From Lentzea aerocolonigenes (GTDB lineage Bacteria; Actinomycetota; Actinomycetes; Mycobacteriales; Pseudonocardiaceae): a stretch of 22,534 bases of DNA. The notes under the pieces were generated by a model. The model did not search any database. It was not told the DNA's origin and saw only the letters and a program-made list of their open reading frames with translations. Location of the stretch: assembly GCF_000955955.1 (NCBI RefSeq), contig NZ_JYJG01000409.1, forward strand, positions 1 through 22,534, written 5' to 3'. The position numbers and the translations under genes are program-made. Of this stretch, positions 8,106-13,902 are shown in pieces (the stretch's first letter is position 1; the number at the start of each line of letters is the position of its first letter).

Positions 8106-8996
8106 CTACTCGTCGCCTTCGCCGAGCAACACCGCGATGTTGTCGATCAGGCGGGTGGAACCGACGCGGGCCGCCACGAGCAGGCGCGCGTCACCGTTCT
8201 CCGGCGCGGGACCGAGGTCGATCCCGCGCAGCTCCAGGTAGTCCAGCTCGATCTCGGGCGTCTGCGCGAGCACGTCGTGCGCGGCCTTGAGCACCGCGTC
8301 GGGGCCCTGCGAGGACACGTGCGCACCGGCGGTCAGCGCGGCCGACAGCGTGACGGCCTGCTGGCGCTGCTCCGGGCTCAGGTAGGCGTTGCGCGACGAC
8401 AGCGCGAGGCCGTCGGGCTCGCGGACGGTCGGCACACCGACGACGTCCAGCGGGAAGTTGAGGTCCCGCGCCATCTTGTGGATCAACTGGAGCTGCTGGT
8501 AGTCCTTCTGCCCGAACACCGCGTACGTGGGCTGCACGATGTTGAACAGCTTCGAGACGACCGTGAGCACGCCCGCGAAGTGGCCGGGCCTGACCGCGCC
8601 CTCCAGTTCGTCGCCCAGCGGTCCGGGGTGCACGGTGACCTGTGCGCCCTCGGGGTACATGTCCTCGACGGACGGCGCGAACACGATCCCTGCGCGCTCG
8701 GCGCGGCAGATGTCCACATCGGACTCGAACTGGCGCGGGTACTTGTCGAGGTCCTCGTTGGCGCCGAACTGCAGCGGGTTCACGAAGATCGACACCACGA
8801 CCACCGTGTTCTGCATGACCTGCGCCTCGCGGATCAGCTGCCGGTGGCCCTCGTGCAGCGCGCCCATCGTCGGCACCAGCGCGACGTTGCGGCCGGCGTT
8901 GCGCAGCGCCCTGATCACCCGGTTGAGCCGGGCGGGGTCGCGGTGCACCGTGACGTCGTCCGTGCGGTAGTCGTCCTTGGTCAGTGGCTTGGTCAC
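8106..8996 (-). CDS. panC: Pantothenate synthetase (pantoate-beta-alanine ligase)
   Basis: PanC condenses pantoate with the beta-alanine made by PanD, through a pantoyl-adenylate formed from ATP. The 296-residue product has the nucleotidyltransferase signature VPTMGALHEGH (residues 41-51, with the HxGH histidines at 48 and 51). It also has FVNPLQFG for pantoate binding, FGQKDYQQ, and the KMSK-like loop LALSSRNAYLS (about 198-207). The start is GTG 8996, one base after the stop of the DUF2520 gene, so coupling is likely. The first 18 residues (MTKPLTKDDYRTDDVTVH) precede the usual family start and may be a lineage-specific extension. Confidence 0.97.
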   Translation of the reverse strand: MTKPLTKDDYRTDDVTVHRDPARLNRVIRALRNAGRNVALVPTMGALHEGHRQLIREAQVMQNTVVVVSIFVNPLQFGANEDLDKYPRQFESDVDICRAERAGIVFAPSVEDMYPEGAQVTVHPGPLGDELEGAVRPGHFAGVLTVVSKLFNIVQPTYAVFGQKDYQQLQLIHKMARDLNFPLDVVGVPTVREPDGLALSSRNAYLSPEQRQQAVTLSAALTAGAHVSSQGPDAVLKAAHDVLAQTPEIELDYLELRGIDLGPAPENGDARLLVAARVGSTRLIDNIAVLLGEGDE

Positions 8997-8997
8997 G

Positions 8998-9888
8998 TCA
9001 GTCCTCGAGAGTGGTGCGAACGTCGTTGGCCGCGTCGGGCTTGAGCAGCCCGGAGTGCTCGGCCCGGTCGGCGGTGCGGCGGGCGAGCGCGCGGTAGCTG
9101 GGCAGGGTGTCGGGTGCCTGCTCGGCCAGCACGGTCAGGTGCTTGCGCAAGGTACCCGTGTCGCCTCGGGCGACCGGACCGGTGAGGGCACGGTCACCGT
9201 GGCGCAGCGCGTTGTCGAGCGCCGCGGACAGCAGCGGCCCGAGGAGGCGTTCGGCGTTGGGGATGTTCGCGTTCGTGAGCAGGTCGGCGGCGTCGCGGAC
9301 CAGCGTGATCAGGTGGTTCGCACCGTGGGCCAGTGCCGCGTGGTAGAGCGGGCGGACGGCCTCGGGAACGCGGATCGGCTCCGCTTCCATCTCCACGACC
9401 AGCGCTTCGCCGACGCTCCACGCCACCTCGTCGCCGTCCGCGGCCGTGACGCCGACGCACGCGGCGCGCATCCGCTGCAGGTCTTCCTCGCGGCCGGTGA
9501 AGGTCATGACGGGGTGCAGGGCGAGCGTGAGAGCACCCAGCTGAGCAGCGGGTTCGAGGACCTTCACGCCCTGGGCGCCGCTGGTGTGCACGATGATCTG
9601 GCCCGCGCGCAGCGAGTCCGTGGCGATGAGGCCCTTGACCAGTCCGGAGAGCTCGTCGTCCGGCACCGCGAGCAGCACGAGGTCGGCGCGTCGGGCGACT
9701 TCGGTCGGGTCGTCGATCGGGACGCCGGGCAGCAGCTCCTCCGCGCGGTTGCGGGAAGCCTGGGAGACGGCGGACGTGCCGACCACCACGTGACCCGTCC
9801 TGGCCAGCGCGGCGCCCAGCACCGAACCGACGCGGCCTGCCGAGATGACACCGACGGCGAGCCTGGCCGGACGTGGGGTCGCGTCCAT
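8998..9888 (-). CDS. Rossmann-like / DUF2520 protein, candidate ketopantoate reductase
   Basis: This 296-residue protein has an N-terminal NAD(P)-binding Rossmann fold (GVISAGRVGSVLGAAL, residues 13-28; then ADLVLLAVPDDEL). A helical DUF2520 domain follows with its conserved LHPVMTFTG, RPLYHAALAHGANHLITLV and LTGPVARGDTGTLRKHL. The two-domain layout resembles 6-phosphogluconate- and ketopantoate-reductase type enzymes. It is the first gene of the operon with panC, panD and coaX. The related family PanG was reported as a ketopantoate reductase in Francisella; if that holds here, this enzyme would supply pantoate to PanC. The function is inferred from context and fold. Start ATG 9888 has AAGGAG eight bases upstream. 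Orthologous position: Rv3603c. Confidence 0.85.
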   Translation of the reverse strand: MDATPRPARLAVGVISAGRVGSVLGAALARTGHVVVGTSAVSQASRNRAEELLPGVPIDDPTEVARRADLVLLAVPDDELSGLVKGLIATDSLRAGQIIVHTSGAQGVKVLEPAAQLGALTLALHPVMTFTGREEDLQRMRAACVGVTAADGDEVAWSVGEALVVEMEAEPIRVPEAVRPLYHAALAHGANHLITLVRDAADLLTNANIPNAERLLGPLLSAALDNALRHGDRALTGPVARGDTGTLRKHLTVLAEQAPDTLPSYRALARRTADRAEHSGLLKPDAANDVRTTLED

Positions 9889-9892
9889 GCGA

Positions 9893-9994
9893 CTAACTCC
9901 TTCTGACGTTCCAGTCCCGGTTCGGGTACCAGACGACGCCGCCGAGGGTAATCCCGCCGATCCTGGCTTGAGGCCGGTCGGTGACAGGACTCAC
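9893..9994 (-). CDS. Possible coupled small ORF (33 codons)
   Basis: A short frame starts at GTG 9994, overlapping the stop of the PrsW-type gene as GTGA, and ends at TAG 9893-9895. The stop lies inside the ribosome site of the DUF2520 gene, which starts at 9888. The peptide has 33 residues, with RIGGITLGGVVWYPN in the middle and a basic end, RDWNVRRS. Third codon positions are mostly G or C, like real genes nearby. I recognise no family, and the frame is also an extension of a shadow frame of the upstream gene, so it may be chance. Confidence 0.25.
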   Translation of the reverse strand: MSPVTDRPQARIGGITLGGVVWYPNRDWNVRRS

Positions 9995-11136
9995 CGGCGT
10001 GCGGCGAGCCTGGCCGCGTTCAGCGTGTCGAGCAGCACGCCGTGCCGCTGTTCGGCGCTCTGACCCGCCGTTCCCTGCTCGATGCGGTGCCGCAGGAACG
10101 CGAGCTCGGTGACCGCTTCCTGGTAGGTCTTCACGGCCTTGGCCGACGACTCGCCGGACTTGCGCCGGACCGCCCGCAGCCAGTTCCTGCGCCCTTCGAG
10201 GCTGGCGAGCAACGCCACCTCGCTGGTCGCGATCCACCGGTTCTGCGCCATCGACGCTAGCTGCCCCGCGACGATCCGCTGCTCCCGGCGGCGCTGCCAG
10301 ACCACGATCGCGACGGCTCCCGCGAACACCGGCACCATGATCAGGAAGTAGAGGTTGATGAAGTCCGAGCCGGTGCCGACGGTCGTGGAGAAGTTCCACA
10401 GCGAGTGCAGGCCGACCGCCGTGAGATAGCCGCCGATCGGCGCGAGGATCTTGGTCCTGGTGTTGCTGGAGCTGGCCGCGATGCCGACCCCGATGCCGGT
10501 CATCGATGTGAACAGCGGGTGCGCGAAAGGCGAGAGCACCCCGCGCAGCACGAACAACGCGATCACCCCGCCGCCCATGCCGCCGAGCCCGTTCGCCAGG
10601 AAGACCCGGCCGAAGTACCAGATGTTCTCGGTGAACGCGAAGCCCGCGGCCGTGATGCCTGCGTAGACCATGCCGTCGACGACGCCGTCGAACTCGTGCC
10701 GGCGGCGCAGGTACACGGCCACCAGGAACGCGGCCTTGGTCGCCTCCTCGACGATCGGCGCACCGACCACCGCGGTGAACGTCGTGCCGTCGTTGGTGAG
10801 CAGATCGCCGAGCACCCGGCTGGTCTGGTTGAACGCGAGCGAACTGATCGTGGCGCCGCACGCGCCCCACAGGAACGCGAAGAGCAGCATCTTCGCCGGT
10901 TCCGGCTCCCAGCGGTCGATCCACAGGAACGCGCTCACCACGAACGCGACCGGGATGAGCGCCGCTGCGGCACCGACCAGCAACGGCTCGATGCCGATGG
11001 CCGAGGTGCCCAGCGCGAACAGCACGAGACCCGCCGCGGCCAGGGCGATCAGCCCCACGACGGGGAACAGGACGGTCCAGCGGCGCTGCTCGATGCGCTT
11101 GCGGGTCGGCGTCGGCGTGAGGTCGGCGTCGTTCAC
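9991..11136 (-). CDS. PrsW-family intramembrane metalloprotease
   Basis: This is a 381-residue polytopic membrane protein of the PrsW/CAAX-protease clan, which cuts substrates inside the membrane; the Bacillus member acts on an anti-sigma factor. The catalytic-type motifs are E130-E131-x-x-K134 (VVGAPIVEEATKAAF), FAFTEN with E170, HPLFT with H206, and GLHSLWN with H244. The typical early WIDRWEPEP loop is at 72-80. After the last helix near residue 277 is a cytosolic tail of about 100 residues with Arg-rich, possibly helical content. Start GTG 11136 is chosen because upstream in-frame sequence overlaps the divergent methyltransferase and lacks similarity. Its substrate is unknown; no anti-sigma gene is adjacent. 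It lies upstream of the pantothenate operon on the same strand. Confidence 0.88.
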   Translation of the reverse strand: MNDADLTPTPTRKRIEQRRWTVLFPVVGLIALAAAGLVLFALGTSAIGIEPLLVGAAAALIPVAFVVSAFLWIDRWEPEPAKMLLFAFLWGACGATISSLAFNQTSRVLGDLLTNDGTTFTAVVGAPIVEEATKAAFLVAVYLRRRHEFDGVVDGMVYAGITAAGFAFTENIWYFGRVFLANGLGGMGGGVIALFVLRGVLSPFAHPLFTSMTGIGVGIAASSSNTRTKILAPIGGYLTAVGLHSLWNFSTTVGTGSDFINLYFLIMVPVFAGAVAIVVWQRRREQRIVAGQLASMAQNRWIATSEVALLASLEGRRNWLRAVRRKSGESSAKAVKTYQEAVTELAFLRHRIEQGTAGQSAEQRHGVLLDTLNAARLAARR

Positions 11137-11166
11137 GGGAAATGACCTTAGATGCACACTTGACGG

Positions 11167-12081
11167 ATGTTCGACTGGGAAGCCGCTTGGCTCGCCGCTT
11201 TGTACGGGCCTTCCGGTTTCTTCGCACGCGGGGAGAAGCCCTCTTCGCACTTCCGCACCTCGCCGTTGGTCGGTCCCGAGCTGGCTTCCGCGTTGTTGTC
11301 GTTGTTGGCGCGGGTCGACGCTGCTCTGGGGTTTCCGCAGGTCCTGGACTTCGTGGACGTCGGTGCCGGTGGAGGTGAGCTGGCGTTCGCGGTGCGGTCT
11401 CTGGCTTCCGGGTCGCTGGCCTCGCGGTTGCGGGTGACCGCCGTCGAGCTCGGGCCTCCGGTGTTGCTGCCCGGAGTTCGCTGGACCACTTCCATTCCTT
11501 CGTGTGTCGGGCTGCTGGTCGGGCACGAGTGGCTCGACGCGATTCCGTGCCCCGTGGTGACCGGGCCTTCCTCCGATCCGTGGATCACTCGATGGTGGCC
11601 GTCTCTTGGTCCGGGCGAGCAGGCCGAGGTGGGGGCGCCTCGGGATGCGGCTTGGGCGGCTGCCGTTTCGTCGGTTCGCGGGGCGGCGCTGGCGATCGAC
11701 TACGGGCATCTGGTGTCGTCGCGGCGGTTCACGCTGACCGGGTACCGGGACGGGCGGCAGGTTCCGCCGGTGTTCGACGGGTCCTGTGACATCACCGCGC
11801 ACGTGGCTTTGGACGCGTGTGCCGCTGCCGCCGGTGGGGAGTTCGTGCTGGTGTCGCAGCGGGATGCGTTGGGCGCCTTGGGTTTGACCGGATCTGTTGC
11901 CGGTTCCGGGTGGGACTGGCTGGAGTCGGCTGCTCGTGCTGGACGGATCGCTGAGCTGCGTGACCCGCGTGGGCTGGGTGCGTTCGGCTGGCTGTTGCAC
12001 GGTCGTGGGGTGGACGTCTCGGATCTGCTGCCTGCGCTGCCGTCCTGGTGTCCGATTCCCGCCAGCTTTTCCTCGGCTTGA
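11167..12081 (+). CDS. NDUFAF7/MidA-type SAM-dependent methyltransferase
   Basis: This 304-residue protein matches the Methyltransf_28 (COG1565, MidA/NDUFAF7) family, protein-arginine methyltransferases of complex I assembly. Family marks in order are HFRTSPLVGPE (28-38), the SAM motif VDVGAGGGEL (63-72), GHEWLDAIPC (119-128; NE.LDALP in relatives), AIDYGH (176-181), and a segment around 187-215 ending in the conserved DITAHV. It is shorter than mitochondrial NDUFAF7 but keeps every block. It starts at ATG 11167, 30 bases from the divergent PrsW gene, without a clear ribosome site, so it may be nearly leaderless. The next genes on the strand encode a DUF1203 protein (17 bases on) and an orphan NuoD-like protein, homologue of the NDUFAF7 substrate NDUFS2. 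Confidence 0.85.
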   Translation: MFDWEAAWLAALYGPSGFFARGEKPSSHFRTSPLVGPELASALLSLLARVDAALGFPQVLDFVDVGAGGGELAFAVRSLASGSLASRLRVTAVELGPPVLLPGVRWTTSIPSCVGLLVGHEWLDAIPCPVVTGPSSDPWITRWWPSLGPGEQAEVGAPRDAAWAAAVSSVRGAALAIDYGHLVSSRRFTLTGYRDGRQVPPVFDGSCDITAHVALDACAAAAGGEFVLVSQRDALGALGLTGSVAGSGWDWLESAARAGRIAELRDPRGLGAFGWLLHGRGVDVSDLLPALPSWCPIPASFSSA

Positions 12082-12098
12082 CGACGATCGTTCTTGTC

Positions 12099-12521
12099 AT
12101 GCGAATCCACAACGTCTCGCCTGACGCCTCGTTCCTCGACCCCGGTCGCGAGTACCGGGCCTCCGAACCCGGTGTGCCGCTGCGCTGCTGCCTGCGGAAG
12201 TCGCTGCCCGACGAGCCGGTCTGGTTGTTCCGCTACTCGCCTTCGTCCGGCAAGGGCCCGTACGAGGAGGTCGGCCCGATCTTCACGCACGTGGACTGCT
12301 CCGACGTGCCCTCGTTGGATCGTCTCCCCGTAGAATTGTTGAACAATCCCCGCATCCTACGTTCCTACAACGCCGCTGGTCAGATCCACGACGGCGCGGT
12401 CGTGGAGCCAGGATCGTTCGATCGTGCAGTCGAAGGATCGTTCAACAATCCCGAAGTCGACTCGCTCCAGATCCGCAGCCTCTCGCACGGTTGCTTCTTC
12501 TTCGCGATCACCAGGTCCTAG
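12099..12521 (+). CDS. DUF1203-family protein
   Basis: This is a small 140-residue cytoplasmic protein whose pattern matches the DUF1203 family of unknown function. The marks are a Cys-containing GVPLRCCLRKSLPDEPVWLFRYSP (25-48), GPYEEVGPIFTHVDC (53-67), LRSYNAAGQIHDG (87-99) and a C-terminal RSLSHGCFFFAITR. The frame is open from 12048, but similarity starts at ATG 12099. The gap from the methyltransferase stop is 17 bases, and the NuoD-like gene starts 40 bases later, so the three probably form one operon. A GGATCGTTC direct repeat (12411 and 12435) encodes the GSF of GSFDR and GSFNN. This part is locally less GC-rich than the neighbours. No catalytic role can be assigned. Confidence 0.75.
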   Translation: MRIHNVSPDASFLDPGREYRASEPGVPLRCCLRKSLPDEPVWLFRYSPSSGKGPYEEVGPIFTHVDCSDVPSLDRLPVELLNNPRILRSYNAAGQIHDGAVVEPGSFDRAVEGSFNNPEVDSLQIRSLSHGCFFFAITRS

Positions 12522-12561
12522 CCGGCACGGGGAGTTCGGCGCGGCGTGAAACCATGCTCGG

Positions 12562-13647
12562 GTGAGCGAGCAGATCACCGTAGGCGTGGGTGCGGGCGCC
12601 CAGTACCTGGGCGTGGACCGCGTGATCGACCTGGGCCCACTGCACCCGTCGGCCCACGGCGCCTACCGCCTGCGCCTGACCGTAACGCCAGACCTGGTGA
12701 TCACCGCCGCCGAGCCGCTGGTGGGCCACCTGCACCGCGGCGCCGAGAAGCTGTTCGAGGTCCGCGACTACCGCCAGGTCCTGACGCTGGCCAACCGCCA
12801 CGACTGGCTCTCCGCCTTCTGCAACGAACTGGCCGTCGCCCTGGCCGTCGAACGCATGACGGGCATGGACGTCCCGGCCCGCGCCCAATGGCTGCGCGCC
12901 CTGCTGTGCGAGCTGAACCGCCTGATGGCGCACATGGTGTTCCTGACCCCGTTGTCCCCCAACGCCGCCACGTACCGCGAGGGCGTGCAGTCCCTGATGG
13001 AAGAGGCCTCGGGCGGCCGCATCCACTTCATGTTCAACAGGATCGGCGGCCTGCGCGAGGACGTCCCAGCGGGCTGGGCCACCCGCGTCGCCTCATTCCT
13101 GTCCACTGTGGATGTTTCCTCGCTGACCGTTGATTTCGCTGCCTTGGAAGGACTCGGCGTTCTACCCCACGCCGACGCCCTGGCATACGGCGTGACCGGA
13201 CCGATCGGACGCGCCAGCGGGGTCGACTTCGACCTCCGGCGCGACGACCCGTTGCCCGCCTACAAGTCGTTGTCGTTCACGCCAGTCGTTCGGACAGAAG
13301 GCGACGCCGCCGCGCGCGTGCGCTGCCTTCTGTCCGAGGTGCAGCTCTCCGTCGCGTTGGCGTCGCAGTGCCTGGAACAGCTGCCGTCGGGCCCGGTGAA
13401 CCTCCGCCTGCCCAAGGCGATCAAGGCACCCGAGGGTTCGGTCTACACCCGCGTCGAGGCACCGCTCGGCACCTCGGGCGTGCACCTGTCGTCGCGCGGC
13501 GAGAAGACGCCGTGGCGCCTCAAGCTGCGCACGCCGTCGTTCAACAACGTCCAGGCGCTGTCGGCGTTGTTGCCCGGCACCGAGGTGGACGACCTGCCGG
13601 CGGTGCTGAGCTCGTTCGCCGTGATCGTCGGGGACATCGACAAGTAA
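12562..13647 (+). CDS. Orphan NuoD/NDUFS2-like protein (complex I 49-kDa subunit homologue)
   Basis: This 361-residue protein is homologous over its length to NuoD, the 49-kDa quinone-site subunit of NADH:quinone oxidoreductase. Matching blocks are GPLHPSAHGAYRL (25-37), VGHLHRGAEKL (54-64), LAVERMTGMDVPARAQWLR, RIGGLREDVP, KAPEGSVYTRVEAP, RTPSFNNVQAL and the terminal IVGDIDK. The quinone-site histidine is kept (H32), and so is the arginine methylated in mitochondrial NDUFS2 (R59). The quinone-site tyrosine is replaced by W82 (NRHDWLS instead of DRLDY.S). The helix after AHMVFL also lacks the usual DLGAMTP stretch. It is shorter than housekeeping NuoD (about 400-440 residues) and no other nuo gene is nearby. 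No NiFe-hydrogenase CxxC ligands are present. The start is GTG 12562 with a weak ribosome site. Confidence 0.85.
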   Translation: MSEQITVGVGAGAQYLGVDRVIDLGPLHPSAHGAYRLRLTVTPDLVITAAEPLVGHLHRGAEKLFEVRDYRQVLTLANRHDWLSAFCNELAVALAVERMTGMDVPARAQWLRALLCELNRLMAHMVFLTPLSPNAATYREGVQSLMEEASGGRIHFMFNRIGGLREDVPAGWATRVASFLSTVDVSSLTVDFAALEGLGVLPHADALAYGVTGPIGRASGVDFDLRRDDPLPAYKSLSFTPVVRTEGDAAARVRCLLSEVQLSVALASQCLEQLPSGPVNLRLPKAIKAPEGSVYTRVEAPLGTSGVHLSSRGEKTPWRLKLRTPSFNNVQALSALLPGTEVDDLPAVLSSFAVIVGDIDK

Positions 13648-13902
13648 CCGCACACGAGTCGTCGCCGGCGCGGAACGTCCGCCGGCGGACCTGATCACGG
13701 ACATTCGTAAGCGCCGCAACACTGACAAGCCCGCCGCACGTCCACCGACGGCTGGGCGCATCGCCACCGCCCAGAGACGCCAGGAGTTCGCTCACCGACT
13801 CGCCATCCGTGCACGCACCCAACCGATCCTCACGCGCGTGCACGAGCCACCGCTGACCGGCGCGATCACAAACCTCCCGCCAGCCAGCGCACCCACGAGC
13901 CG
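13648..13902. other. Intergenic region between convergent genes, holding a decayed gene fragment and a palindrome
   Basis: This stretch separates the convergent NuoD-like and DUF6779-like genes. It holds the perfect 14-base palindrome GTCCGCCGGCGGAC at 13677-13690, preceded by another CGCCGGCG at 13663-13670; these could form a hairpin, but no T-run follows. It also holds the partial copy of the DUF6779-like 3' end at 13755-13820. An ORF on the minus strand (13541-13843) runs through it, but it overlaps the NuoD-like gene and shows no family similarity outside the copied motif. Confidence 0.5.
13755..13820 (-). repeat. Partial duplicate of the DUF6779-like gene's 3' end (copy A)
   Basis: Bases 13755-13800 are identical to 13931-13976 (46 bases, offset 176). 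The next 20 bases are similar with several changes. Read on the minus strand, it encodes GESVSELLASLGGGDAP, against GKSVSELLASLGGGDAP in the intact gene. It lies downstream of the stop codon of that gene, so it looks like a remnant of a tandem duplication of the C-terminal motif. Confidence 0.85.

Noticed and set aside
8998..9888. pyrroline-5-carboxylate reductase (ProC)
   Set aside because: The Rossmann part is similar, but the C-terminal half has DUF2520 motifs (LHPVMTFTG, LTGPVARGD) and the operon is for pantothenate.
9991..12000. A 669-codon open frame extending the PrsW protease upstream
   Set aside because: The extension is antisense to the NDUFAF7-like methyltransferase gene and is low-complexity, as expected for high-GC shadow frames.
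12562..13647. NiFe-hydrogenase large subunit instead of NuoD
   Set aside because: The two CxxC metal-ligand motifs of hydrogenase large subunits are absent, and the GPxHPSAHG and LHRGAEK blocks are of NuoD type.
13541..13843. 100-codon minus-strand frame downstream of the DUF6779-like gene
   Set aside because: It overlaps the end of the NuoD-like gene, and only the duplicated SVSELLASLGGG segment looks protein-like. I list that part as a repeat.
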